A stretch of 64,000 nucleotides of DNA, from positions 3,663,001 to 3,727,000 of the forward strand of contig NZ_CP101283.1 in the NCBI RefSeq assembly GCF_024298925.1, given 5' to 3'. Both the position numbers and the translations under genes were made by a program. Position 1 is the first letter of the stretch. Each line of letters opens with the position of its first letter. Positions 9,280 through 18,396 of the stretch are shown piece after piece. The notes under the pieces were generated by a model. It saw nothing but the letters and a program-made list of their open reading frames with translations. It ran no database searches and was not told the origin of the DNA. This stretch comes from Phenylobacterium sp. LH3H17. Lineage in GTDB: Bacteria > Pseudomonadota > Alphaproteobacteria > Caulobacterales > Caulobacteraceae.

Positions 9280-10714
9280 ACTGTTCCCGATATTTCTGCA
9301 CGATACGCAGGGCCACGATGTTCAGCATCAGGGTCACGACGAAGAGCGTGAGGCCCAAACCGAAGGCCGCCAGGGTCTTGGGACTGTCGAACTCCTGGTC
9401 GCCGGTCAGCAGGGTGACGATCTGCACGGTGACCGTGGTGACCGTGTCGAGCGGATTGAGCGTGGTCTTGGCCTGCAGGCCGGCGGCCATGGTGACGATC
9501 ATGGTCTCGCCCACGGCCCGCGAGATCGCCAGCAGCAGGGCCGCCATGATCCCGGGCAGGGCGGCGGGCAGCACCACCTTCTTGACCGTCTCCGAGCGCG
9601 TCGCGCCCATGGCCAGGCTGCCGTCGCGCAGGGACTGCGGCACGGCGTTGATGATGTCGTCCGACAGGGAGGAGACGAAGGGGATAAGCATGATGCCCAT
9701 CACCGCCCCGGCGACGAGCGCCATCTGGTTCTGGACCTGCATCAGGTACAGGCCGACCCCGTCCATCGGGCCGCCGACCAGCATGCCGCCGATCCAGTTG
9801 AAGAAGCTGCGGAACAGCGGTCCCACCGTCAGGGCGGCGAAGAAGCCGTAGACCACCGTGGGCACGCCCGCGAGGATCTCCAGCATCGGCTTGACCACCG
9901 AGCGGGTCCAGGGACTGGCGTATTCGGAAAGATATATCGCCGAATAGAGGCCGATGGGCGCGGCCACGGCCATGGCGATGATCATGATCAGGAAGGTGCC
10001 GACGAACAACGGCACGGCCCCGAACGCCCCCGAGGTCGCGTACTGGTCCGTCCGCATGGCGATCTGGGGGTCCCACTCGGTCCCGAACAGGAACTGCAGC
10101 GGGGGCACGGCCTGGAAGAAGCGCCAACTCTCCCAGACGAGGGAAGCCACGATGCCCACCGTGGTGAGCACGGCTGTGACCGAACAGACGATAAACAGGG
10201 CCGCGATCCAGCCCTCCACGCGGTTGCGGGCGCGGAACTGGACTCCGATTCTCGGATAGGCCAGGGCGGCGCCGGCCAGCGCCAGGACCGCCGCCAGGGA
10301 GAGCGCCCCGTAGTCGATCATCCGTTGGAGCTGGCTGGAACGGGCGACCTTGGCGTCGAGCGCCGTCTTCAGGTCACCGGCGTAGGGAGTCTCGCTGGGC
10401 TGGCCGCCGCGGGCCAGGGCGCGGGCGTCGTCATAGAAGACGTCCTGCTGCGGCGCGGTCAGGGCCTGGACGGCGGCGGGGGCGTCGAGGCGCAGCAGGC
10501 CGGCCTCGAGCCGTCCGCCGAACATGGCGATCATCAGCACCAGCAGGGCGGCGGGAACGCCCGCCAACAGGGCCGCGTAGGCGCCGTGGTAACCGGGAAG
10601 CGAATGCAGGCTCGACGTCTTGCCGCCAGCCACGGCCACGGCGCGACGCCGCGCGGCCATATAGGCGGCGATGGAGAAGAGGGTCAGCGCCGCCAGAGCG
10701 AGCCAGGTGAGCAT
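9272..10714 (-). CDS. pstC: Phosphate ABC transporter permease PstC (long form)
   Basis: PstC pairs with PstA to form the phosphate channel. It has 480 residues against about 320 in E. coli. The N-terminal 190 residues hold two extra membrane spans (about 3-20 and 40-66) and a soluble segment, seen in alphaproteobacterial PstC proteins. The C-terminal permease core has several transmembrane helices and the coupling loop RDGSLAMGATRSETVKKVVLP, very like that of PstA here. It is the first gene after the Pho box and starts with ATG at 10714, about 93 bp from the box. No pstS precedes it, which is the usual situation in Caulobacter as I recall it. Confidence 0.94.
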   Translation of the reverse strand: MLTWLALAALTLFSIAAYMAARRRAVAVAGGKTSSLHSLPGYHGAYAALLAGVPAALLVLMIAMFGGRLEAGLLRLDAPAAVQALTAPQQDVFYDDARALARGGQPSETPYAGDLKTALDAKVARSSQLQRMIDYGALSLAAVLALAGAALAYPRIGVQFRARNRVEGWIAALFIVCSVTAVLTTVGIVASLVWESWRFFQAVPPLQFLFGTEWDPQIAMRTDQYATSGAFGAVPLFVGTFLIMIIAMAVAAPIGLYSAIYLSEYASPWTRSVVKPMLEILAGVPTVVYGFFAALTVGPLFRSFFNWIGGMLVGGPMDGVGLYLMQVQNQMALVAGAVMGIMLIPFVSSLSDDIINAVPQSLRDGSLAMGATRSETVKKVVLPAALPGIMAALLLAISRAVGETMIVTMAAGLQAKTTLNPLDTVTTVTVQIVTLLTGDQEFDSPKTLAAFGLGLTLFVVTLMLNIVALRIVQKYREQYD

Positions 10715-10805
10715 CGGAAGTCCCAGCTACTGGAGCCGCGCGGGAGCCATCCCCCGTCCACGCGGCCGGAAACTGCCTGGGGATTGCTGTCGCTGTACGA
10801 CGGAT

Positions 10806-12242
10806 TCAAGACAGTTTTGTAACAGCGCCCTCGGCCGACGGGCGGACGTCGGCGCCTTGCACGCCCCGCTGCATCGGAAAATAGGCGGTGAAGGTCGCCC
10901 CCTCTCCCAGCACGCTTTCCACGACCAGTCCGCCGCGATGGCGGTTCATGATGTGTTTGACGATGGCCAGGCCCAGGCCGGTGCCTTGGCGCTCACCGCT
11001 CTTCTGGCCCTCCACCCGGTAGAACCGCTCGGTGAGCCGGGGCAGGGTTTCCCGCGCCAGGCCGACCCCAGAATCGCTGACCTGCAGGGCGGCGTAGATG
11101 TCCGGGCCGTGATCGGGCGTGAGCAGCGACATCCGCGAGGCCGCGGGGTTGCGCGCGGCGGCGGCGGCCTCGAGCGTCAGGCCGGCGCGCAGGGAGATCC
11201 GCACGGTGGCGCCGCGGGGCGTGTACTTGATCGCGTTGTCCACGAGGTTCTGGATCACCTGGATGATCTGGTCGCGGTCGCCGGCCACGATCGCCTCGCC
11301 CCGGCAAGGCAGGTCGGTGACCAGCTTAACGTCCCGCTCACGCACCAGCGGCGCCACCCCGTCCACCACGTCCATCACCGCGGCCGCGAGGTCGGCCTCC
11401 CCCTCCGGCGCGATGTGCTCGTTCAGCTCGATGCGGCTGAGGGACAGCAGGTCGTCGATCAGCCGGGCCATGCGCTCGGCCTGGGCCTGCATGATGCCGA
11501 GGAACTTCTCGCGCGCGCCCTCGTCGGTCCGCGCGTGGCCACGCAGGGTCTCGATGAAGCCCGACAGCGAGGCGAGCGGCGTGCGCAGTTCATGGCTGGC
11601 GTTCGCCAGGAAATCGGCCCGGGTCCGCTCCGAGCGGCGGATGTCGGTCTCGTCGCGCAGCACCAGCAGGGCGAGCCTGGCCCCGTCCGGGGCCACGCCA
11701 AGCGGCTTGGCTATGGCCCGCAGGACCCGTTCCTGGGCGCCGCGCATCTCGTAGACCGCCTCGGCGTTCATCCCGCCGAACAGGGCCTCGTCGACCGCCT
11801 CCAGCACCTGCGGGTCGCGGATCGCCGTGACCAGCAGGCCTGCGTCATATTGTATCCTGAAGGTCTCGCGCGCAGCGTCGTTAACCAGGACGAAACGTCG
11901 ACCCGTGAGGTCATCGGGTTCATGCGCGGCGATCACCAGCACCGGGTCCGGCAGAGCGTTAATCAGGTTCGCATAGGGCGGTGCGTCTTCATGCGCCGCG
12001 CGGGTCGCGGCCTCGACCGCCGGGGCCAGGGCGCGGACCTGCTCGGCCACATGCCAGGCCGCCAGGCCGGTCGCGCCGGCGACCAGCAGCACCATCCAGG
12101 CGGTCAGCTGCGGATCGGCCGCGCTGGCCATCGCCAGTCCGACGATGCCCATGATTCCGGCCAGGCCAGCGGTCAGCACCGGCCAAAACGGCGCGTAGGT
12201 GGCCAGCTTCTCCGGCGTCCAAGACGGCGACAACAGCGCCAA
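10806..12242 (-). CDS. phoR: Phosphate regulon sensor histidine kinase PhoR
   Basis: PhoR phosphorylates PhoB when Pst senses low phosphate. The 478-residue protein has two membrane helices (about 20-38 and 46-64), a PAS-like region (about 90-195), the dimerisation/phosphoacceptor motif FLANASHELRTPL with H217, and an ATPase domain with N box (NLVDNAIKYT), DSGVGL and GTGLGLAIV motifs. Between the N box and G1 box there is an insert of about 30 residues. The start is a TTG at 12242 with GGGAG 6-7 bases upstream. It heads the pho-pst set; pstC follows after 91 bp that carry the Pho box. The divergent neighbour is a phosphate-porin-like gene. Confidence 0.95.
   Translation of the reverse strand: MALLSPSWTPEKLATYAPFWPVLTAGLAGIMGIVGLAMASAADPQLTAWMVLLVAGATGLAAWHVAEQVRALAPAVEAATRAAHEDAPPYANLINALPDPVLVIAAHEPDDLTGRRFVLVNDAARETFRIQYDAGLLVTAIRDPQVLEAVDEALFGGMNAEAVYEMRGAQERVLRAIAKPLGVAPDGARLALLVLRDETDIRRSERTRADFLANASHELRTPLASLSGFIETLRGHARTDEGAREKFLGIMQAQAERMARLIDDLLSLSRIELNEHIAPEGEADLAAAVMDVVDGVAPLVRERDVKLVTDLPCRGEAIVAGDRDQIIQVIQNLVDNAIKYTPRGATVRISLRAGLTLEAAAAARNPAASRMSLLTPDHGPDIYAALQVSDSGVGLARETLPRLTERFYRVEGQKSGERQGTGLGLAIVKHIMNRHRGGLVVESVLGEGATFTAYFPMQRGVQGADVRPSAEGAVTKLS
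10808..10825 (-). promoter_or_regulatory. Pho box (PhoB-binding site) ahead of pstC
   Basis: Read on the minus strand the site is CTGTTACAAAACTGTCTT: two 7-base half-sites beginning CTGT, separated by the AT-rich 4 bases AAAA. This matches the known PhoB box layout (CTGTCAT, 4 AT-rich bases, CTGTCAY). It sits 94 bp before the pstC start and overlaps the last codons and stop of phoR, so phoR is transcribed through it. Confidence 0.8.
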
Positions 12243-12284
12243 GCGAATCTCCCGTGGGGCAAACTCCGACCTGGCCTCAAGCTT

Positions 12285-12302
12285 ATGTCACCGCGATGAC
12301 AC
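12285..12302 (+). promoter_or_regulatory. Possible Pho-box-like site between phoR and the porin gene
   Basis: ATGTCAC-CGCG-ATGACAC has two 7-base direct repeats with a 4-base spacer, the geometry of a Pho box, though the spacer is GC-rich and the half-sites deviate from CTGTCAY. The core also forms an inverted repeat (TGTCA...TGACA), so another dimeric regulator is possible. It lies 43 bp from the phoR start and 148 bp from the porin start. Confidence 0.35.
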
Positions 12303-12449
12303 CGACCCAAGCCGATGACGGTCGCGAGACCGGCTTGTCAGGAAATCTGCGGGGGTTTCAAGTCAATCTCTATTTTCCCGATAGGAATTATCGAGTCTAT
12401 GTCCAGTCGAGTTTCGAGAAAACTCCAACAAGCCGAGGGGGCTAAAGCC

Positions 12450-13961
12450 ATGGCGTGGAAGACCAAACTCATCGCGGGGGTCGCGGCCGCCGCGTTCGCC
12501 TGGCCGGCCATGGCCGCGGCGGACGAAGCCACCGACGCGCGCATCAAGGCGCTTGAGGAGCAATTGTCCCTGCTGCAGGGCCAGATCGCCGACCTGAAGC
12601 AGTCGACCGCCAACAACATCGCCGCGGTGCGCGCCGACGCGACCACGACCACGGTGTCGCTGGCCAACGGCCGCCCGACCATCGCGACCTCCGACGGCCG
12701 GTTCACCGCCTCGTTCCGCGGCGTGTTCCAGCTGGATACCGCCCACTACGACCAGCGCGCCGCCGGCCCGCTCGGCAGCGATTTCCGCCGTGGTTCGTTC
12801 GGCGACGCCGCCGAGAACGACCGGGCCCGCGACCTGAACGACGGCGCCAACTTCCGCCGCGCCCGGCTCGGCATCGAGGGCAAGGCCTTCGGGGACTTCG
12901 AATACAACTTCCTCTACGATTTCGGCGGCTCCGGAAACGAAGAGGCCGGCAAGATCAGCGCCGCCTGGGTGCAGTATGGCGGCCTGCCCTTCGCCAACGC
13001 CAAGATCCGCATCGGCGCCTTCTCCCCGCCCAGCGGCCTCGAGGAGGCGGTCTCGACCAACGGCTCGCTGTTCGCCGAGCGCGCCTCGCCCTCCGAACTT
13101 GTGCGCGGCATCGCCGCGGGCGACGGCCGCACGGCCGCGGCCTTCCTGGCCAGTGGCGACAACTGGACCGCCACAGCGGCCATCACCGGCAACATCATCG
13201 GCGTCCAGACCTTCGACGAGCAGACGGCCTTTGTCGGCCGGCTCTCCTTCGTGCCCTTCCGCCGCGACGACAGCCTGATCCACCTGGGGGTGAACACCTC
13301 CATCGTGATCAATCCGGCCGCCAGCGGGCCTGACGTGGCCGGAACAGCGGTCACGGCGATAAGGCTGCGCGATCGCCCGGAAATCCGCGTCGACGGCACA
13401 CGCCTGGTCGACATCGGCAATATCGACGCCGACGGCCTGACCGCCATCGGCGCGGAGTTCGGCGCCCAGTGGAAGAATTTCTACGTCCAGTCGGAGTACT
13501 TCGACATCGACGTGGACCGGAAGGGCGCGCTGGGCGATCCCGACTTCTCCGGCTGGTACGCGCAGGCGGGCTGGACCATCACCGGCGAGGCGCGCCGCTA
13601 CAGCAACGCCACTTTCGACGCCCCGCGCCCCGCCAAGCCGTTCGACCTCAAGACCGGCGACTGGGGAGCCTGGGAACTCGGCCTGCGTTACTCCAAGCTG
13701 GACTTGAACTACCTCGCGGGAGCCCCCGGCACGGCCGCCGTGGCGGGCGCCATCCGCGGCGGCGAACAGGAGATCTTCACCCTGGGTCTCAACTGGTACG
13801 TCAACAACGTCCTGCGCTTCCAGGCGGCCTATCAGGATGTCTCCGTCGATCGACTGTCGCCGGGCGGCACGGCCTTCACGGCCGGCTCCACGCCCCCGGC
13901 CGGGGCCCAGGTCGGTCAGGACCTGAAGATCTACTCGTTACGCACCCAGTACGCGTTCTGA
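12450..13961 (+). CDS. OprO/OprP-type phosphate-selective porin
   Basis: A 503-residue outer-membrane beta-barrel predicted to admit phosphate or polyphosphate. The ATG at 12450 follows a GAGGGGGC Shine-Dalgarno and opens a clear signal peptide ending near AMA/AADE (about residue 23). A short coiled coil follows ([20 protein letters not shown]), as in OprO/P proteins that trimerise, then a barrel rich in alternating aromatic strands; the C-terminus ends ...TQYAF, with the terminal Phe typical of outer-membrane proteins. It is divergent from phoR and near the pst operon, which supports a phosphate role; substrate selectivity itself cannot be read. Confidence 0.88.
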   Translation: MAWKTKLIAGVAAAAFAWPAMAAADEATDARIKALEEQLSLLQGQIADLKQSTANNIAAVRADATTTTVSLANGRPTIATSDGRFTASFRGVFQLDTAHYDQRAAGPLGSDFRRGSFGDAAENDRARDLNDGANFRRARLGIEGKAFGDFEYNFLYDFGGSGNEEAGKISAAWVQYGGLPFANAKIRIGAFSPPSGLEEAVSTNGSLFAERASPSELVRGIAAGDGRTAAAFLASGDNWTATAAITGNIIGVQTFDEQTAFVGRLSFVPFRRDDSLIHLGVNTSIVINPAASGPDVAGTAVTAIRLRDRPEIRVDGTRLVDIGNIDADGLTAIGAEFGAQWKNFYVQSEYFDIDVDRKGALGDPDFSGWYAQAGWTITGEARRYSNATFDAPRPAKPFDLKTGDWGAWELGLRYSKLDLNYLAGAPGTAAVAGAIRGGEQEIFTLGLNWYVNNVLRFQAAYQDVSVDRLSPGGTAFTAGSTPPAGAQVGQDLKIYSLRTQYAF

Positions 13962-13965
13962 CGAC

Positions 13966-13986
13966 GGGCGGCGCCCGGCGCCGCCC
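13966..13986 (+). terminator. GC-rich hairpin after the porin gene
   Basis: GGGCGGCG and CGCCGCCC form a perfect 8-bp stem with a 5-base loop, starting 4 bases after the porin stop. There is no T-run, so it may be a weak terminator, an mRNA-stabilising stem or a binding site for the downstream gene's control. Confidence 0.45.
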
Positions 13987-14043
13987 CCAGTTGCTTCGAC
14001 ATCAACGCCCTTACGCCGAGCCTCAGAACAAGGACCTCGCTCG

Positions 14044-15078
14044 ATGACTCATGACTTGAAGCTCCCCTCTCGCCGCGGTGTCGTCGCGGGCGCCGCCGCC
14101 GCCGCGGGACCGGCGCTCCTGGCGAGCGCCGCGGCCGCCCAGGGCAAGGCCAAGCCCATCACCCTGCTGAACGTGAGCTACGACCCGACGCGTGAACTCT
14201 ACAAGGACATCAACGCCGCCTACGCCAGGTACTGGAAGGACAAGGTCGGCCAGGACCTGGCGATCAGCCAGAGCCACGGCGGATCGGGCAAACAGGCGCG
14301 CTCGGTCATCGACGGATTGCAGGCCGATGTGGTGACCCTGGCGCTCGCCTACGACATCGACGAAATCGCCCAGAGGGCCAAGCTTCTGCCGGCCAACTGG
14401 CAGTCGCGCCTGCCCAACAACTCCACGCCCTACACCTCGACCATCGTGTTCCTGGTCCGCAAGGGCAATCCTTGGAAGATCAAGGACTGGGGCGACCTGA
14501 TCAAGCCGGGGATCGACGTCATCACCCCCAATCCGAAGACCTCGGGCGGGGCGCGGTGGAACTACTTAGCGGCCTGGGCCTGGGCTCAGAAAAACGGCCG
14601 CAATCCCCAGGCGTTCGTCCAGGAACTTTTCAAGCATGTGCCGGTGCTCGACACCGGGGCCCGCGGAGCCACCACCACATTCGTCCAGCGGGGCATCGGC
14701 GACGTGTTGCTGTCCTGGGAGAACGAGGCCCATCTGGCCATCGAGGAACTGGGCCCCGGCAAGGTCGATATCGTCGTCCCGTCGCTGTCGATCCTGGCCG
14801 AACCGCCCGTGGCGCTGGTCGACAAGGTGGTCGACCGCAAGAAGACCCGCACCGTCGCCGAGGGCTACCTGAACTTCCTCTACAGCCCCATCGCCCAGGA
14901 CCTGATCGGCAAGAATCACTACCGGCCGCGCAGCGCCGAGGCGGCGGCGAAATACGCCTCCAAGTTCCCGAAGATCCCGCTCGTCACCATCGACGACAGC
15001 TTCGGCGGATGGAAGAAGGCCCAGGCGACCCACTTCGCCGACGGCGGCGTTTTCGACAAGATCTACAAGCCGGGCTGA
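14044..15078 (+). CDS. Sulfate/thiosulfate ABC transporter periplasmic binding protein (Sbp/CysP family), orphan
   Basis: The 344-residue protein binds sulfate (or thiosulfate) in the periplasm for an ABC importer. Family hallmarks are [42 protein letters not shown] and [15 protein letters not shown], all intact. The signal peptide carries a twin-arginine motif (S-R-R-G-V-V at about 9-14), suggesting Tat export. No cysT, cysW or cysA gene is nearby, so its permease must be encoded elsewhere. It follows the phosphate porin by 82 bp and ends in strong hairpins. A role in phosphate uptake is unlikely because its motifs are those of sulfate binders. Confidence 0.9.
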   Translation: MTHDLKLPSRRGVVAGAAAAAGPALLASAAAAQGKAKPITLLNVSYDPTRELYKDINAAYARYWKDKVGQDLAISQSHGGSGKQARSVIDGLQADVVTLALAYDIDEIAQRAKLLPANWQSRLPNNSTPYTSTIVFLVRKGNPWKIKDWGDLIKPGIDVITPNPKTSGGARWNYLAAWAWAQKNGRNPQAFVQELFKHVPVLDTGARGATTTFVQRGIGDVLLSWENEAHLAIEELGPGKVDIVVPSLSILAEPPVALVDKVVDRKKTRTVAEGYLNFLYSPIAQDLIGKNHYRPRSAEAAAKYASKFPKIPLVTIDDSFGGWKKAQATHFADGGVFDKIYKPG

Positions 15079-15126
15079 CGAGCCCGGCTTGACCAAAGGG
15101 CGCGGAAATCCCCTCCGCGCCCTTTT
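15067..15126 (+). terminator. Tandem hairpin terminator after the sulfate-binding-protein gene
   Basis: Two perfect stems lie in tandem. The first (15067-15076 with 15081-15090, 10 bp, 4-base loop) overlaps the stop codon. The second (15095-15106 with 15114-15125, 12 bp) begins with AAA and ends in TTTT, fitting an intrinsic terminator. Confidence 0.8.
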
Positions 15127-15168
15127 CCGTGCGCGCAACTTGGGCCGGGCGGGACCGTTTGAGCAGGC

Positions 15169-15444
15169 ATGAACCTCTCCGCCGCCGACCTGATCGGGAC
15201 CGCCGCCGCCGTCTGCTCGATGGGCAGCTTCCTCCCCCAGATCATCAAGATCTGGCGCGAGCGCGACGCCAGCTCGGTGTCGCTACGGATGTATGTGGTC
15301 ACCGTGACGGGTTTCATCCTGTGGACCGCCTATGGGGTCCTCATCCAGAGCTGGCCGGTGACGGGCGCCAACGCCGTCTGCCTGACGTTCGCGGCGGTCA
15401 TCCTGACGCTGAAGTGGCGATTCCGGGACCGGGCGGCGAGCTAG
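15169..15444 (+). CDS. SemiSWEET sugar transporter (PQ-loop family)
   Basis: A 91-residue inner-membrane protein with three predicted helices (about 8-24, 41-60 and 66-84), which works as a dimer to move small sugars. The PQ motif is in GSFLPQIIKIW, and the following segment (RERDASSVSLRMY) matches SemiSWEET proteins. It stands alone after a strong terminator, with ATG at 15169. Sugar specificity cannot be told. Confidence 0.85.
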   Translation: MNLSAADLIGTAAAVCSMGSFLPQIIKIWRERDASSVSLRMYVVTVTGFILWTAYGVLIQSWPVTGANAVCLTFAAVILTLKWRFRDRAAS

Positions 15445-15583
15445 GGTCGCACCCGGTTGGCGCCGGCCGCGTGGCCCATTAGATTGGCGCGAATTCGCGC
15501 GCCCGCCCGGGCGAAGCACCTCCCCAACTCGCCGCCGCCGGCGCCTCGGACCTCCGAGCCCCGGCGCGTGACAGGAACGCCGG

Positions 15584-17899
15584 ATGTCGATGGAAAGGTT
15601 CGCCGAGGCCGAGGCCGCCTTCAAGGCGGGTGACGCAGGGCGGGGTATCGCACTTACCGAGGCCGAGCTCGAGGCCGACCCCAAGGCGCCCCTGGCGCTC
15701 TACAAGAACTTCGGCGGTCTGCTGTTCCGCAAGCAGCTCTACGCGCAGACCGAACGCTGGATGAGGGCGGGTGTCGGGGTCTATCCGCGCGACCTCGACC
15801 TGTGGAATTTCCTGGGCGTCGCCCTGCGTCGCCTGGGACGCCACGACGAGGCGATCAAGGCCCTGACCCAGGCCGAGAAGCTCAATCCCAAGAGCGCCGC
15901 GGTGCTCAGCAACAAGGGCAACGTCTACAACGACGTGAAGAACGGCCCGGCGTCGGTGGAGACCTTCACCAAGCTGGTGCGCCTGCAGCCCACCGTCGCC
16001 GAGTACCAACGGGGGCTGGGCCGGGGCTACTGGTATTCCGGCGACCTGGACAAGGCCATCATGCGGTTCAACCTCGCCGCCAAGCTGAAGCCCGACCTGA
16101 TCGACGCCTGGCTGGACCTCACGGCGGTGATCTCCGAACACCAGGGCCCGATCGAAGCGTTGGCGGTCTACGACCGCGCCATCGCGGCCAATCCGGACAA
16201 CGTCAAGCTGCGCGAGGCCAAGGGCCTGGCCCTGCGCCGCGGCGGCAGGCTGCGCGAGGCCGAGACCTACTTCACCGAACAGCTGGCCCAGCATGGCGAC
16301 CAGGCCTGGATCCATTTCAATCTCGGCGGGACGATCATCGACTACGATCGCCAGCGCGGGAACGCCCACTTCGAGAAGGCCGTCGAGCTCGATCCCACCA
16401 AGACTGAGTACCGGCTGGCCCTGGCCGAGAGCCTCGGCCGCACCCGCTATGGCGACGAGTCCGAGCACCTGGAGCGGGCCTATGAGGTCCTGAAGGGCGC
16501 CATCACCGAGGGTGAGACCCTGGCGGCCGCGCCGCTGAAGGTGGCGATGGAGATCATCGTGCGCCTGGCCGACTACGACCGCATCGACGCCCTGGGCAGC
16601 TTCACCGAGATCGGCGACCGCTGGGTCGCCGCCGGCCGCCACACGGCCCTATTGAGCCACCTGGCGCGGGTGCGCACCCCGCAGGACCGGCTGGAGCTCG
16701 TCGACATGCATCGGCGCTGGGGGGCGATGGTGGACACGGCCGTCGGCAAGTGGCCGATCCGTCGTTCGGGCCCGCGCCCGGACAACGGCAAGATCCGGGT
16801 CGGCTTCATGTCGTCGGACCTGCGCGCCCACCCGGTGGCCTATTTCGCCATGCCGCTGTTCCAGCACTACGACCGCAGCCGGTTCGAGGTCTATTGCTAC
16901 TCGTACTACGAGGGCGAGACCGAGGACGTCACCCAGAAGCGTATCACCGAACTGGTCGACGTGTTCCGTTGGCGCAAGGACGTCGGCGATCATGACGCCG
17001 CCCAGATGATCGCCGACGACCAGCTCGACATGCTGATCGAGCTGGGCGGTTCGACCCACATGAACAAGATCAGCGTCATGGCCTTCAAGCCCGCGCCCCT
17101 GCAGGCGAGCTGGCTGGGCTATCCCCACTCCGCGGGGCTGGGCGCGATCGACCACCTGATCCTCGATCCCTATGTCTGCCCGCCCAACCGCGAGCTGGTG
17201 ATCGAAGAGCCGCTGAAGATGCCCAAGAGCTGGATCGCCATGGGCGAGATGGCCTTCCCGCAGCGGCCGATCACCGAGACGATCCCGCAGACCCGCAACG
17301 GCTTCCTGACCATCGGCACGGCCAACAATCCCTACAAGTACAGCCGCGACATGGTGCGGACCTGGGCGCGGGTGACCGCCGCGATCCCGGAATCGCGGTT
17401 CATGTTCGTGCGGCCGGAGAGCGGCACGCCCTCGTTCCGCAAGAACATCACCGCCCTGTTCGAAGCCGAGGGGGTGGCCGCCGAGCGCCTGCGCTTCGAG
17501 GACGTCCGCGGCGCACACATGCCGTTCTACAACGAGATGGACATGTCGCTGGACACCTTCCCCCAGACAGGCGGAACCACGACCTGCGAGGCCCTGTGGA
17601 TGGGCGTGCCGGTGGTCACCCTGGTGGGCGAGGCCATGTTCGAGCGACTGAGCTACTCGATCCTCACCAATGCCGGCCTCGCCGATCTCTGTGCTCGGAC
17701 CGAGGACGAGTTCGTGCAGATCGCCCTGAAGCTGGCGAACGACCCCGTGCGGCGTCAGGAGCTGCGCACCGGCCTGCGCGGCATGCTGCAGGCGAGCCCG
17801 CTGGGTCAGACCCAGCAGTTCGCCGCCGACTTCTACCAGATGATCCAGGGCGCGGTGGACCGCGCCAAGGCGAGCGGAAAGATCGCGGTGGCGGCCTAG
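15584..17899 (+). CDS. TPR-repeat O-linked glycosyltransferase (GT41 / SPINDLY-OGT type)
   Basis: The 771-residue protein has about 270 residues of tetratricopeptide repeats, a linker of about 130 residues, and a C-terminal GT41 domain from about residue 400. The catalytic part shows IRVGFMSSDLRAHPVAYF, LGGSTHMNKISVMAFKPAPLQASWLGYP and the late segment TFPQTGGTTTCEALWMGVPVVTL, all typical of OGT-like enzymes. Such enzymes glycosylate proteins on Ser/Thr; in Caulobacter a TPR-GT41-type enzyme (FlmG) glycosylates flagellins. No flagellin gene is present here. Start is the ATG at 15584 (a second ATG is two codons later). It is convergent with the DUF805 gene, which ends one base away. Confidence 0.88.
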   Translation: MSMERFAEAEAAFKAGDAGRGIALTEAELEADPKAPLALYKNFGGLLFRKQLYAQTERWMRAGVGVYPRDLDLWNFLGVALRRLGRHDEAIKALTQAEKLNPKSAAVLSNKGNVYNDVKNGPASVETFTKLVRLQPTVAEYQRGLGRGYWYSGDLDKAIMRFNLAAKLKPDLIDAWLDLTAVISEHQGPIEALAVYDRAIAANPDNVKLREAKGLALRRGGRLREAETYFTEQLAQHGDQAWIHFNLGGTIIDYDRQRGNAHFEKAVELDPTKTEYRLALAESLGRTRYGDESEHLERAYEVLKGAITEGETLAAAPLKVAMEIIVRLADYDRIDALGSFTEIGDRWVAAGRHTALLSHLARVRTPQDRLELVDMHRRWGAMVDTAVGKWPIRRSGPRPDNGKIRVGFMSSDLRAHPVAYFAMPLFQHYDRSRFEVYCYSYYEGETEDVTQKRITELVDVFRWRKDVGDHDAAQMIADDQLDMLIELGGSTHMNKISVMAFKPAPLQASWLGYPHSAGLGAIDHLILDPYVCPPNRELVIEEPLKMPKSWIAMGEMAFPQRPITETIPQTRNGFLTIGTANNPYKYSRDMVRTWARVTAAIPESRFMFVRPESGTPSFRKNITALFEAEGVAAERLRFEDVRGAHMPFYNEMDMSLDTFPQTGGTTTCEALWMGVPVVTLVGEAMFERLSYSILTNAGLADLCARTEDEFVQIALKLANDPVRRQELRTGLRGMLQASPLGQTQQFAADFYQMIQGAVDRAKASGKIAVAA

Positions 17900-18319
17900 C
17901 TAGGCCGCGGCGAGTCCCTCGCGGGCCTTGGGGTCTGGCCCGAACCGGTTGTCGCCCTGGGTACCGTCCAGCAGCATGAAGACCAGCAGCACCACGACGC
18001 CCAGGAGCGGGATCAAGGCGATCAGCAACCACCAGGCCGACCTGTTGGTGTCGTGCAGCCGCCGGAAGCTGACCGCGAGCGATGGAATGAACAGGCCGAG
18101 CATCACCACGCTGAAGACCAGCATCAGCAGGCCGGCGGCCGGGTTGACGCCGACGGTCGGGTCGCCGGCCATCATCGGGCCCGCGCCCAGGATGCCCATC
18201 AGGGTGTAGAAGACGATCTCGATCCCGATGATCAACAGGCAGAACATCCAGTATTCCTTCCGCCGCGCGCGTCCGGAAAACTGCGCGTACTTGCGGATTG
18301 GCTCAAACATCATGTCCAT
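17900..18319 (-). CDS. DUF805 family membrane protein
   Basis: A 139-residue protein with the DUF805 signature near the N-terminus (YAQFSGRARRKEYW) followed by about four membrane helices and the usual RRLHDTNRSAWW loop. Its function is unknown; family members are small inner-membrane proteins. I chose the ATG at 18319 because GGGAGGG lies 6 bases upstream; the open frame continues further but without a better site. It ends directly beside the stop of the convergent glycosyltransferase gene. Confidence 0.86.
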   Translation of the reverse strand: MDMMFEPIRKYAQFSGRARRKEYWMFCLLIIGIEIVFYTLMGILGAGPMMAGDPTVGVNPAAGLLMLVFSVVMLGLFIPSLAVSFRRLHDTNRSAWWLLIALIPLLGVVVLLVFMLLDGTQGDNRFGPDPKAREGLAAA

Positions 18320-18396
18320 GATCGCCCTCCCAGGTCTGATCCCCTGAAGGGACGCTAACAGAACGCCGTTCGATGGCAACTTGGGCGCGAGACGCC

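Noticed and set aside
14044..15078. Sulfate-binding protein as the missing PstS
   Set aside because: Its conserved motifs ([26 protein letters not shown]) are those of sulfate/thiosulfate binders, not of PstS.
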